A stretch of DNA of 64,000 bases from contig OZ059895.1 in assembly GCA_964057225.1 (NCBI GenBank), positions 12,400,001 through 12,464,000 on the forward strand, in the 5' to 3' direction. Positions within the stretch are counted from its first letter, which is position 1, and each line of letters opens with the position of its first letter. Positions 52,066-64,000 of this stretch are shown one piece after another. Under the pieces are notes generated by a model. The model worked only from the letters and a program-made list of their open reading frames with translations, had not been told where the DNA came from and ran no database searches. Source of the DNA: Auanema rhodensis. Taxonomy: Eukaryota > Nematoda > Chromadorea > Rhabditida > Rhabditidae. A program made the position numbers and the translations under genes.

Positions 52066-53139
52066 TTTCAAATTTTTTTAACGATCATACCACGTTGAAA
52101 GTACGCAATGCAGCTGATTTTCAATTTTATCCCTTCCGTAACAAATGTTTTGAATTTTCCAGCAGTTTTACTTAGATAGCTCAACCCAAGGCATCAAAAT
52201 ATCTTCAATCTTATTTCTATATTACAGTTATAAACCAGTAGTTTATGAACCTTCATCTTAACTTTACTGTTTCTATCTGTTTCCTATTGAAACAAACATT
52301 GTTTAAACACAATACAACTGTGAAACCTTTTTTAATTTATTGTATTTGGATCTCATAAGATTTGATATCATCGAGGGATTTAGATGTAACGTAGAAAATT
52401 ACATAACTAACATGAAATTGGAAAAAAAACTTTTACTTAGATAGCTCAACCCAAGGCATCAAAATGTCTTCAATCTTATTTCTATATTACAGTTATAAAC
52501 CAGTAGTTTATGAACCTTCATCTTAACTTTACTGTTTCTATCTATTTCCTATTGAAACAAACATTGTTTAAACACTATACAACTGTGAAACCTTTTTTAA
52601 TTTATTGTATTTGGATCTCATAAGATTTGATGTCATCGAGGGATTTAGATGTAACGTAGAAAATTACATAACTAACACGAAATTGGAAAAAAAACAATAA
52701 CGAGGATAAGTATGTAAATCATTGAATATCAGATTTTTTCGCTTACGACCATACCACGTTTAAAGTACGCCATGCAGCTGATTTTCAATTTTATCTCTTC
52801 CGTAACAAATGTTTTTAATTTTCCAGCAGTTTTACTTAGATAGCTCAACCCAAGGCATCAAAATATCTTCAATCTTATTTCTATATTACAGTTATAAACC
52901 AGTAGTTTATGAACCTTCATTTTAACTTTACTGTTTCTATCTATTTCCTATTGAAACAAACATTGTTTTAACACTATACAACTGTGAAACCTTTTTTAAT
53001 TTATTGTATTTGGAGCTCATAAGATTTGATATCATCGAGGAATTCAGATGTAACGTAGAAAGTTACATAACTAACATGAAATTGGAAAAAAAACAATAAC
53101 GAGGATAAGTATGTAAATCATTGAATATCAGGTATTTTC

Positions 53140-53258
53140 GCTTACGACCATACCACGTTGAAAGTACGCCATCCCGTCCGATCTGGCAAGTCAAGCAACG
53201 TTGGGCCCGGTTAGTACTTAGATCGGAGACGGCTTGGGAATCCCGGGTGCCGTAAGCT
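53140..53258 (+). rRNA. 5S rRNA: 5S ribosomal RNA gene, copy 41
   Basis: G81A; slot 1 of the second block, 1193 bp after copy 40. Confidence 0.93.
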
Positions 53259-54067
53259 TTTCAAATTTTTTTAACGATCATACCACGTTGAAAGTACGCC
53301 ATGCAGCTGATTTTCAATTTTATCTCTTCAGTAACAAGTGTTTTTAATTTTCCAGCAGTTTTACTTAGATAGCTCAACCCAAGGCATCAAAATATCTTCA
53401 ATCTTATTTCTATATTACAGTTATAAATCAGTAGTTTATGAGCCTTCATCTTAACTTTACTGTTTCTATCTATTTCTTATTGAAACAAACATTGTTTTAA
53501 CACTATACAACTGTGAAACCTTTTTTAATTTATTGTATTTGGAGCTCATAAGATTTGATATCATCGAGGAATTTAGATGTAACGTAGAAAATTACATAAC
53601 TAACATGAAATTGGAAAAAAAACAATAACGAGGATAAGTATGTAAATAATTGAATATCAGATTTTTTCGCTTACGACCATACCACGTTGAAAGTACGCAA
53701 TGCAGCTGATTTTCAATTTTATCTCTTCCGTAACAAATGTTTTTAATTTTCCAGCAGTTTTACTTAGATAGCTCAACCCAAGGCATCAAAATATCTTCAA
53801 TCTTATTTCTATATTACAGTTATAAACCAGTAGTTTATGAACCTTCATCTTAACTTTACTGTTTCTATCTATTTCCTATTGAAACAAACATTGTTTAAAC
53901 ACTATACAACTGTGAAACCTTTTTTAATTTATTGTATTTGGATCTCATAAGATTTGATATCATCGAGGAATTCAGATGTAACGTAGAAAATTACATAACT
54001 AACATGAAATTGGAAAAAAAACAATAACGAGGATAAGTATGTAAATCATTGAATATCAGGTATTTTC

Positions 54068-54186
54068 GCTTACGACCATACCACGTTGAAAGTACGCCAT
54101 CCCGTCCGATCTGGCAAGTCAAGCAACGTTGGGCCCGGTTAGTACTTAGATCGGAGACGGCTTGGGAATCCCGGGTGCCGTAAGCT
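54068..54186 (+). rRNA. 5S rRNA: 5S ribosomal RNA gene, copy 42
   Basis: G81A; slot 2. Confidence 0.93.
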
Positions 54187-54995
54187 TTTCAAATTTTTTT
54201 AACGATCATACCACGTTGAAAGTACGCCATGCAGCTGATTTTCAATTTTATCTCTTCAGTAACAAATGTTTTTAATTTTCCAGCAGTTTTACTTAGATAG
54301 CTCAACCCAAGGCAACAAAATATCTTCAATCTTATTTCTATATTACAGTTATAAATCAGTAGTTTATGAACCTTCATCTTAACTTTACTGTTTCTATCTA
54401 TTTCCTATTGAAACAAACATTGTTTTAACACTATACAACTGTGAAACCTTTTTTAATTTATTGTATTTGGAGCTCATAAGATTTGATATCATCGAGGAAT
54501 TTAGATGTAACGTAGAAAATTACATAACTAACATGAAATTGGAAAAAAAACAATAACGAGGATAAGTATGTAAATCATTGAATATCAGATTTTTTCGCTT
54601 ACGACCATACCACGTTGAAAGTACGCCATGCAGCTGATTTTCAATTTTATCTCTTCCGTAACAAATGTTTTTAATTTTCCAGCAGTTTTACTTAGATAGC
54701 TCAACCCAAGGCATCAAAATATCTTCAATCTTATTTCTATATTACAGTTATAAACCAGTAGTTTATGAACCTTCATTTTAACTTTACTGTTTCTATCTAT
54801 TTCCTATTGAAACAAACATTGTTTAAACACTATACAACTGTGAAACCTTTTTTAATTTATTGTATTTGGATCTCATAAGATTTGATATCATCGAGGGATT
54901 CAGATGTAACGTAGAAAATTACATAACTAACATGAAATTGGAAAAAAAACAATAACGAGGATAAGTATGTAAATCATTGAATATCAGGTATTTTC

Positions 54996-55114
54996 GCTTA
55001 CGACCATACCACGTTGAAAGTACGCCATCCCGTCCGATCTGGCAAGTCAAGCAACGTTGGGCCCGGTTAGTACTTGGATCGGAGACGGCTTGGGAATCCC
55101 GGGTGCCGTAAGCT
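54996..55114 (+). rRNA. 5S rRNA: 5S ribosomal RNA gene, copy 43
   Basis: Consensus body; slot 3. Confidence 0.94.
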
Positions 55115-55524
55115 TTTCAAATTTTTTTAACGATCATACCACGTTGAAAGTACGCCATGCAGCTGATTTTCAATTTTATCTCTTCCGTAACAAATGTTTT
55201 CAATTTTCCAGCAGTTTTACTTAGATAGCTCAACCGAAGGCAGCGAATTATCTCTAATCTTATTCCTATATTACAGTTATAAACCAGTAGTTTATGAACC
55301 TTCATCTTAACTTTACTGTTTCTATCTATTTCCTATTGAAACAAACATTGTTTAAACACTATACAACTGTGAGACCTTTTTTAATTTATTGTATTTGGAT
55401 CTCATAAGATTTGATATCATCGAGGGATTTAGATGTAACGTAGAAAATTACATAACTAACATGAAATTGGAAAAAAAACAATAACGAGGATAAGTATGTA
55501 AATCATTGAATATCAGATATTTTT

Positions 55525-55643
55525 GCTTACGACCATACCACGTTGAAAGTACGCCATCCCGTCCGATCTGGCAAGTCAAGCAACGTTGGGCCCGGTTAGT
55601 ACTTGGATCGGAGACGGCTTGGGAATCCCGGGTGCCGTAAGCT
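55525..55643 (+). rRNA. 5S rRNA: 5S ribosomal RNA gene, copy 44
   Basis: Consensus body; slot 4, without the C17T of copy 39. Confidence 0.94.
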
Positions 55644-56071
55644 TTTCAAATTTTTTTAACGATCATACCACGTTGAAAGTACGCAATGCAGCTGATTTTC
55701 AATTTTATCTCTTCAGTAACAAATGTTTTTAATTTTCCAGCAGTTTTACTTAGATAGCTCAACCCAAGGCATCAAAACAACCCAAGGCATCAAAATATCT
55801 TCAATCTTATTTCTATATTACAGTTATAAACCAGTAGTTTATGAACCTTCATCTTAACTTTACTGTTTCTATCTATTTCCTATTGAAACAAACATTGTTT
55901 AAACACTATACAACTGTGAAACCTTTTTTAATTTATTGTATTTGGATCTCATAAGATTTGATATCATCGAGGGATTTAGATGTTACGTAGAAAATTACAT
56001 AACTAACATGAAATTGGAAAAAAAACAATAACGAGGATAAGTATGTAAATCATTGAATATCAGGTATTTTC

Positions 56072-56190
56072 GCTTACGACCATACCACGTTGAAAGTACG
56101 CCATCCCGTCCGATCTGGCAAGTCAAGCAGCGTTGGGCCCGGTTAGTACTTGGATCGGAGACGGCTTGGGAATCCCGGGTTGCGTAAGCT
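56072..56190 (+). rRNA. 5S rRNA: 5S ribosomal RNA gene, copy 45
   Basis: A59G, G110T, C111G; slot 5, same as copy 40. Confidence 0.88.
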
Positions 56191-57264
56191 TTTCAAATTT
56201 TTTTAACGATCATACCACGTTGAAAGTACGCAATGCAGCTGATTTTCAATTTTATCCCTTCCGTAACAAATGTTTTGAATTTTCCAGCAGTTTTACTTAG
56301 ATAGCTCAACCCAAGGCATCAAAATATCTTCAATCTTATTTCTATATTACAGTTATAAACCAGTAGTTTATGAACCTTCATCTTAACTTTACTGTTTCTA
56401 TCTGTTTCCTATTGAAACAAACATTGTTTAAACACAATACAACTGTGAAACCTTTTTTAATTTATTGTATTTGGATCTCATAAGATTTGATATCATCGAG
56501 GGATTTAGATGTAACGTAGAAAATTACATAACTAACATGAAATTGGAAAAAAAACTTTTACTTAGATAGCTCAACCCAAGGCATCAAAATGTCTTCAATC
56601 TTATTTCTATATTACAGTTATAAACCAGTAGTTTATGAACCTTCATCTTAACTTTACTGTTTCTATCTATTTCCTATTGAAACAAACATTGTTTAAACAC
56701 TATACAACTGTGAAACCTTTTTTAATTTATTGTATTTGGATCTCATAAGATTTGATGTCATCGAGGGATTTAGATGTAACGTAGAAAATTACATAACTAA
56801 CACGAAATTGGAAAAAAAACAATAACGAGGATAAGTATGTAAATCATTGAATATCAGATTTTTTCGCTTACGACCATACCACGTTTAAAGTACGCCATGC
56901 AGCTGATTTTCAATTTTATCTCTTCCGTAACAAATGTTTTTAATTTTCCAGCAGTTTTACTTAGATAGCTCAACCCAAGGCATCAAAATATCTTCAATCT
57001 TATTTCTATATTACAGTTATAAACCAGTAGTTTATGAACCTTCATTTTAACTTTACTGTTTCTATCTATTTCCTATTGAAACAAACATTGTTTTAACACT
57101 ATACAACTGTGAAACCTTTTTTAATTTATTGTATTTGGAGCTCATAAGATTTGATATCATCGAGGAATTCAGATGTAACGTAGAAAGTTACATAACTAAC
57201 ATGAAATTGGAAAAAAAACAATAACGAGGATAAGTATGTAAATCATTGAATATCAGGTATTTTC

Positions 57265-57383
57265 GCTTACGACCATACCACGTTGAAAGTACGCCATCCC
57301 GTCCGATCTGGCAAGTCAAGCAACGTTGGGCCCGGTTAGTACTTAGATCGGAGACGGCTTGGGAATCCCGGGTGCCGTAAGCT
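57265..57383 (+). rRNA. 5S rRNA: 5S ribosomal RNA gene, copy 46
   Basis: G81A; slot 1 of the third, shorter block. Confidence 0.93.
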
Positions 57384-57793
57384 TTTCAAATTTTTTTAAC
57401 GATCATACCACGTTGAAAGTACGCCATGCAGCTGATTTTCAATTTTATCTCTTCAGTAACAAGTGTTTTTAATTTTCCAGCAGTTTTACTTAGATAGCTC
57501 AACCCAAGGCATCAAAATATCTTCAATCTTATTTCTATATTACAGTTATAAATCAGTAGTTTATGAGCCTTCATCTTAACTTTACTGTTTCTATCTATTT
57601 CTTATTGAAACAAACATTGTTTTAACACTATACAACTGTGAAACCTTTTTTAATTTATTGTATTTGGAGCTCATAAGATTTGATATCATCGAGGAATTTA
57701 GATGTAACGTAGAAAATTACATAACTAACATGAAATTGGAAAAAAAACAATAACGAGGATAAGTATGTAAATCATTGAATATCAGGTATTTTC

Positions 57794-57912
57794 GCTTACG
57801 ACCATACCACGTTGAAAGTACGCCATCCCGTCCGATCTGGCAAGTCAAGCAACGTTGGGCCCGGTTAGTACTTAGATCGGAGACGGCTTGGGAATCCCGG
57901 GTGCCGTAAGCT
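57794..57912 (+). rRNA. 5S rRNA: 5S ribosomal RNA gene, copy 47
   Basis: G81A; slot 2, only 529 bp after slot 1 because the intervening short unit is absent. Confidence 0.93.
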
Positions 57913-58721
57913 TTTCAAATTTTTTTAACGATCATACCACGTTGAAAGTACGCCATGCAGCTGATTTTCAATTTTATCTCTTCAGTAACAAATGTTTTTA
58001 ATTTTCCAGCAGTTTTACTTAGATAGCTCAACCCAAGGCAACAAAATATCTTCAATCTTATTTCTATATTACAGTTATAAATCAGTAGTTTATGAACCTT
58101 CATCTTAACTTTACTGTTTCTATCTATTTCCTATTGAAACAAACATTGTTTTAACACTATACAACTGTGAAACCTTTTTTAATTTATTGTATTTGGAGCT
58201 CATAAGATTTGATATCATCGAGGAATTTAGATGTAACGTAGAAAATTACATAACTAACATGAAATTGGAAAAAAAACAATAACGAGGATAAGTATGTAAA
58301 TCATTGAATATCAGATTTTTTCGCTTACGACCATACCACGTTGAAAGTACGCCATGCAGCTGATTTTCAATTTTATCTCTTCCGTAACAAATGTTTTTAA
58401 TTTTCCAGCAGTTTTACTTAGATAGCTCAACCCAAGGCATCAAAATATCTTCAATCTTATTTCTATATTACAGTTATAAACCAGTAGTTTATGAACCTTC
58501 ATTTTAACTTTACTGTTTCTATCTATTTCCTATTGAAACAAACATTGTTTAAACACTATACAACTGTGAAACCTTTTTTAATTTATTGTATTTGGATCTC
58601 ATAAGATTTGATATCATCGAGGGATTCAGATGTAACGTAGAAAATTACATAACTAACATGAAATTGGAAAAAAAACAATAACGAGGATAAGTATGTAAAT
58701 CATTGAATATCAGGTATTTTC

Positions 58722-58840
58722 GCTTACGACCATACCACGTTGAAAGTACGCCATCCCGTCCGATCTGGCAAGTCAAGCAACGTTGGGCCCGGTTAGTACT
58801 TGGATCGGAGACGGCTTGGGAATCCCGGGTGCCGTAAGCT
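58722..58840 (+). rRNA. 5S rRNA: 5S ribosomal RNA gene, copy 48
   Basis: Consensus body; slot 3. Confidence 0.94.
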
Positions 58841-59250
58841 TTTCAAATTTTTTTAACGATCATACCACGTTGAAAGTACGCCATGCAGCTGATTTTCAAT
58901 TTTATCTCTTCCGTAACAAATGTTTTCAATTTTCCAGCAGTTTTACTTAGATAGCTCAACCGAAGGCAGCGAATTATCTCTAATCTTATTCCTATATTAC
59001 AGTTATAAACCAGTAGTTTATGAACCTTCATCTTAACTTTACTGTTTCTATCTATTTCCTATTGAAACAAACATTGTTTAAACACTATACAACTGTGAGA
59101 CCTTTTTTAATTTATTGTATTTGGATCTCATAAGATTTGATATCATCGAGGGATTTAGATGTAACGTAGAAAATTACATAACTAACATGAAATTGGAAAA
59201 AAAACAATAACGAGGATAAGTATGTAAATCATTGAATATCAGATATTTTT

Positions 59251-59369
59251 GCTTACGACCATACCACGTTGAAAGTACGCCATCCCGTCCGATCTGGCAA
59301 GTCAAGCAACGTTGGGCCCGGTTAGTACTTGGATCGGAGACGGCTTGGGAATCCCGGGTGCCGTAAGCT
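59251..59369 (+). rRNA. 5S rRNA: 5S ribosomal RNA gene, copy 49
   Basis: Consensus body; slot 4. Confidence 0.94.
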
Positions 59370-59797
59370 TTTCAAATTTTTTTAACGATCATACCACGTT
59401 GAAAGTACGCAATGCAGCTGATTTTCAATTTTATCTCTTCAGTAACAAATGTTTTTAATTTTCCAGCAGTTTTACTTAGATAGCTCAACCCAAGGCATCA
59501 AAACAACCCAAGGCATCAAAATATCTTCAATCTTATTTCTATATTACAGTTATAAACCAGTAGTTTATGAACCTTCATCTTAACTTTACTGTTTCTATCT
59601 ATTTCCTATTGAAACAAACATTGTTTAAACACTATACAACTGTGAAACCTTTTTTAATTTATTGTATTTGGATCTCATAAGATTTGATATCATCGAGGGA
59701 TTTAGATGTTACGTAGAAAATTACATAACTAACATGAAATTGGAAAAAAAACAATAACGAGGATAAGTATGTAAATCATTGAATATCAGGTATTTTC

Positions 59798-59916
59798 GCT
59801 TACGACCATACCACGTTGAAAGTACGCCATCCCGTCCGATCTGGCAAGTCAAGCAGCGTTGGGCCCGGTTAGTACTTGGATCGGAGACGGCTTGGGAATC
59901 CCGGGTTGCGTAAGCT
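59798..59916 (+). rRNA. 5S rRNA: 5S ribosomal RNA gene, copy 50
   Basis: A59G, G110T, C111G; slot 5. Confidence 0.88.
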
Positions 59917-60990
59917 TTTCAAATTTTTTTAACGATCATACCACGTTGAAAGTACGCAATGCAGCTGATTTTCAATTTTATCCCTTCCGTAACAAATGTT
60001 TTGAATTTTCCAGCAGTTTTACTTAGATAGCTCAACCCAAGGCATCAAAATATCTTCAATCTTATTTCTATATTACAGTTATAAACCAGTAGTTTATGAA
60101 CCTTCATCTTAACTTTACTGTTTCTATCTGTTTCCTATTGAAACAAACATTGTTTAAACACAATACAACTGTGAAACCTTTTTTAATTTATTGTATTTGG
60201 ATCTCATAAGATTTGATATCATCGAGGGATTTAGATGTAACGTAGAAAATTACATAACTAACATGAAATTGGAAAAAAAACTTTTACTTAGATAGCTCAA
60301 CCCAAGGCATCAAAATGTCTTCAATCTTATTTCTATATTACAGTTATAAACCAGTAGTTTATGAACCTTCATCTTAACTTTACTGTTTCTATCTATTTCC
60401 TATTGAAACAAACATTGTTTAAACACTATACAACTGTGAAACCTTTTTTAATTTATTGTATTTGGATCTCATAAGATTTGATGTCATCGAGGGATTTAGA
60501 TGTAACGTAGAAAATTACATAACTAACACGAAATTGGAAAAAAAACAATAACGAGGATAAGTATGTAAATCATTGAATATCAGATTTTTTCGCTTACGAC
60601 CATACCACGTTTAAAGTACGCCATGCAGCTGATTTTCAATTTTATCTCTTCCGTAACAAATGTTTTTAATTTTCCAGCAGTTTTACTTAGATAGCTCAAC
60701 CCAAGGCATCAAAATATCTTCAATCTTATTTCTATATTACAGTTATAAACCAGTAGTTTATGAACCTTCATTTTAACTTTACTGTTTCTATCTATTTCCT
60801 ATTGAAACAAACATTGTTTTAACACTATACAACTGTGAAACCTTTTTTAATTTATTGTATTTGGAGCTCATAAGATTTGATATCATCGAGGAATTCAGAT
60901 GTAACGTAGAAAGTTACATAACTAACATGAAATTGGAAAAAAAACAATAACGAGGATAAGTATGTAAATCATTGAATATCAGGTATTTTC

Positions 60991-61109
60991 GCTTACGACC
61001 ATACCACGTTGAAAGTACGCCATCCCGTCCGATCTGGCAAGTCAAGCAACGTTGGGCCCGGTTAGTACTTAGATCGGAGACGGCTTGGGAATCCCGGGTG
61101 CCGTAAGCT
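60991..61109 (+). rRNA. 5S rRNA: 5S ribosomal RNA gene, copy 51
   Basis: G81A; slot 1 of the fourth block. Confidence 0.93.
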
Positions 61110-61918
61110 TTTCAAATTTTTTTAACGATCATACCACGTTGAAAGTACGCCATGCAGCTGATTTTCAATTTTATCTCTTCAGTAACAAGTGTTTTTAATT
61201 TTCCAGCAGTTTTACTTAGATAGCTCAACCCAAGGCATCAAAATATCTTCAATCTTATTTCTATATTACAGTTATAAATCAGTAGTTTATGAGCCTTCAT
61301 CTTAACTTTACTGTTTCTATCTATTTCTTATTGAAACAAACATTGTTTTAACACTATACAACTGTGAAACCTTTTTTAATTTATTGTATTTGGAGCTCAT
61401 AAGATTTGATATCATCGAGGAATTTAGATGTAACGTAGAAAATTACATAACTAACATGAAATTGGAAAAAAAACAATAACGAGGATAAGTATGTAAATAA
61501 TTGAATATCAGATTTTTTCGCTTACGACCATACCACGTTGAAAGTACGCAATGCAGCTGATTTTCAATTTTATCTCTTCCGTAACAAATGTTTTTAATTT
61601 TCCAGCAGTTTTACTTAGATAGCTCAACCCAAGGCATCAAAATATCTTCAATCTTATTTCTATATTACAGTTATAAACCAGTAGTTTATGAACCTTCATC
61701 TTAACTTTACTGTTTCTATCTATTTCCTATTGAAACAAACATTGTTTAAACACTATACAACTGTGAAACCTTTTTTAATTTATTGTATTTGGATCTCATA
61801 AGATTTGATATCATCGAGGAATTCAGATGTAACGTAGAAAATTACATAACTAACATGAAATTGGAAAAAAAACAATAACGAGGATAAGTATGTAAATCAT
61901 TGAATATCAGGTATTTTC

Positions 61919-62037
61919 GCTTACGACCATACCACGTTGAAAGTACGCCATCCCGTCCGATCTGGCAAGTCAAGCAACGTTGGGCCCGGTTAGTACTTAG
62001 ATCGGAGACGGCTTGGGAATCCCGGGTGCCGTAAGCT
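61919..62037 (+). rRNA. 5S rRNA: 5S ribosomal RNA gene, copy 52
   Basis: G81A; slot 2. Confidence 0.93.
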
Positions 62038-62846
62038 TTTCAAATTTTTTTAACGATCATACCACGTTGAAAGTACGCCATGCAGCTGATTTTCAATTTT
62101 ATCTCTTCAGTAACAAATGTTTTTAATTTTCCAGCAGTTTTACTTAGATAGCTCAACCCAAGGCAACAAAATATCTTCAATCTTATTTCTATATTACAGT
62201 TATAAATCAGTAGTTTATGAACCTTCATCTTAACTTTACTGTTTCTATCTATTTCCTATTGAAACAAACATTGTTTTAACACTATACAACTGTGAAACCT
62301 TTTTTAATTTATTGTATTTGGAGCTCATAAGATTTGATATCATCGAGGAATTTAGATGTAACGTAGAAAATTACATAACTAACATGAAATTGGAAAAAAA
62401 ACAATAACGAGGATAAGTATGTAAATCATTGAATATCAGATTTTTTCGCTTACGACCATACCACGTTGAAAGTACGCCATGCAGCTGATTTTCAATTTTA
62501 TCTCTTCCGTAACAAATGTTTTTAATTTTCCAGCAGTTTTACTTAGATAGCTCAACCCAAGGCATCAAAATATCTTCAATCTTATTTCTATATTACAGTT
62601 ATAAACCAGTAGTTTATGAACCTTCATTTTAACTTTACTGTTTCTATCTATTTCCTATTGAAACAAACATTGTTTAAACACTATACAACTGTGAAACCTT
62701 TTTTAATTTATTGTATTTGGATCTCATAAGATTTGATATCATCGAGGGATTCAGATGTAACGTAGAAAATTACATAACTAACATGAAATTGGAAAAAAAA
62801 CAATAACGAGGATAAGTATGTAAATCATTGAATATCAGGTATTTTC

Positions 62847-62965
62847 GCTTACGACCATACCACGTTGAAAGTACGCCATCCCGTCCGATCTGGCAAGTCA
62901 AGCAACGTTGGGCCCGGTTAGTACTTGGATCGGAGACGGCTTGGGAATCCCGGGTGCCGTAAGCT
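62847..62965 (+). rRNA. 5S rRNA: 5S ribosomal RNA gene, copy 53
   Basis: Consensus body; slot 3. Confidence 0.94.
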
Positions 62966-63375
62966 TTTCAAATTTTTTTAACGATCATACCACGTTGAAA
63001 GTACGCCATGCAGCTGATTTTCAATTTTATCTCTTCCGTAACAAATGTTTTCAATTTTCCAGCAGTTTTACTTAGATAGCTCAACCGAAGGCAGCGAATT
63101 ATCTCTAATCTTATTCCTATATTACAGTTATAAACCAGTAGTTTATGAACCTTCATCTTAACTTTACTGTTTCTATCTATTTCCTATTGAAACAAACATT
63201 GTTTAAACACTATACAACTGTGAGACCTTTTTTAATTTATTGTATTTGGATCTCATAAGATTTGATATCATCGAGGGATTTAGATGTAACGTAGAAAATT
63301 ACATAACTAACATGAAATTGGAAAAAAAACAATAACGAGGATAAGTATGTAAATCATTGAATATCAGATATTTTT

Positions 63376-63494
63376 GCTTACGACCATACCACGTTGAAAG
63401 TACGCCATCCCGTCCGATCTGGCAAGTCAAGCAACGTTGGGCCCGGTTAGTACTTGGATCGGAGACGGCTTGGGAATCCCGGGTGCCGTAAGCT
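63376..63494 (+). rRNA. 5S rRNA: 5S ribosomal RNA gene, copy 54
   Basis: Consensus body; slot 4. Confidence 0.94.
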
Positions 63495-63922
63495 TTTCAA
63501 ATTTTTTTAACGATCATACCACGTTGAAAGTACGCAATGCAGCTGATTTTCAATTTTATCTCTTCAGTAACAAATGTTTTTAATTTTCCAGCAGTTTTAC
63601 TTAGATAGCTCAACCCAAGGCATCAAAACAACCCAAGGCATCAAAATATCTTCAATCTTGTTTCTATATTACAGTTATAAACCAGTAGTTTATGAACCTT
63701 CATCTTAACTTTACTGTTTCTATCTATTTCCTATTGAAACAAACATTGTTTAAACACTATACAACTGTGAAACCTTTTTTAATTTATTGTATTTGGATTT
63801 CATAAGATTTGATATCATCGAGGGATTTAGATGTTACGTAGAAAATTACATAACTAACATGAAATTGGAAAAAAAACAATAACGAGGATAAGTATGTAAA
63901 TCATTGAATATCAGGTATTTTC

Positions 63923-64000
63923 GCTTACGACCATACCACGTTGAAAGTACGCCATCCCGTCCGATCTGGCAAGTCAAGCAGCGTTGGGCCCGGTTAGTAC
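63923..64000 (+). rRNA. 5S rRNA: 5S ribosomal RNA gene, copy 55 (cut by window end)
   Basis: First 78 nt of the gene; A59G is present, as expected for slot 5 of the 4125-bp block. The rest lies outside the window. Confidence 0.9.

Larger units (their letters stand above)
35998..64000 (+). repeat. 5S rDNA tandem array, right block
   Basis: 38 complete 5S genes and one cut by the window end. The first part (36039-38858) is six long units in a row. After that, long and short units alternate in two nested higher-order repeats. Spacers here have ATTACAGTTATAAA where most left-block units have ATTACATTTATAAA. No protein gene or SL1 RNA gene is seen in any spacer. Confidence 0.93.
49015..64000 (+). 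repeat. Higher-order repeat, 4125-bp period, four copies (one shorter, one cut)
   Basis: Five-gene blocks start at 49015, 53140, 57265 and 60991. Steps are 4125, 4125 and 3726 bp; the 399-bp shortfall in the third block is exactly one short unit, missing between its first two genes (57265 and 57794, versus 928 bp elsewhere). Each block ends with a 1193-bp interval holding a gene-less, head-less mini-unit (poly-A joined to TTTTACTTAG at about 52430, 56555 and 60281). Copies differ by only a few bases, such as C17T at 51400 and CTTTTTAAATTT at 50327. Confidence 0.93.

Noticed and set aside
49015..64000. CRISPR-like or phage-type repeat array
   Set aside because: Repeats are hundreds of bases long, contain 5S genes and have no unique spacers; the sequence is eukaryotic.

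Overview
The window is eukaryotic and most probably from a nematode. Its repeated gene is a 119-nt 5S rRNA gene whose body closely matches, from memory, the 5S rRNA of Caenorhabditis-type nematodes. The two retroelements carry tRNA-Gln and tRNA-Gly primer sites. I cannot name the species. Unlike the classical C. elegans or Ascaris 5S cluster, no canonical SL1 spliced-leader gene is visible in the spacers.

Layout: (1) 1-9924, 5S rDNA tandem array. (2) 9925-20841, a Ty3/gypsy-type LTR retroelement with a 4-bp target duplication. (3) 20842-26223, more 5S array. (4) 26224-35997, a BEL/Pao-type LTR retroelement with a 5-bp target duplication. (5) 35998-64000, more 5S array, running off the window. 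I count 54 complete 5S genes and one cut by the window end, all on the + strand, plus about 33 short units that keep only the first 29 nt of a 5S gene (nt 5-33). Long units are about 530 bp and short units about 399 bp; the 130-bp difference is the distance between two 29-bp direct repeats. Units are grouped into higher-order repeats of 2247, 916, 1434, 3333 and 4125/3726 bp, each confined to its own block. This indicates local amplification and homogenisation.

The gypsy element has nearly identical LTRs (3 differences in 340 bp). One 1616-codon frame runs Gag, then a secreted/membrane glycoprotein region resembling class III (herpesvirus gB-like) fusion proteins, then the start of an aspartic protease, where a TAA interrupts it. 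The second frame holds the rest of the protease, RNase H and integrase, but most of the reverse transcriptase including the YxDD region is missing in frame. A third, unrecognised helical ORF lies before the 3' LTR. This copy looks non-autonomous. The glycoprotein lying between Gag and protease, rather than after Pol, is the most unusual feature here.

The BEL/Pao element looks recent and intact. Its LTRs differ only in CT-repeat length, and a single uninterrupted 2643-codon frame encodes Gag (with three zinc knuckles), protease, RT, RNase H, integrase and a phlebovirus-Gc-like (class II) envelope. It is followed by a small ORF that repeats the three-knuckle architecture of its own Gag. In both elements a TATATAAG motif sits just upstream of the extra 3' ORF.

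Functionally the 5S genes are RNA polymerase III genes with internal promoters and T-run terminators. The two retroelements are + strand insertions in the spacers, the BEL one 41 bp upstream of a 5S gene.
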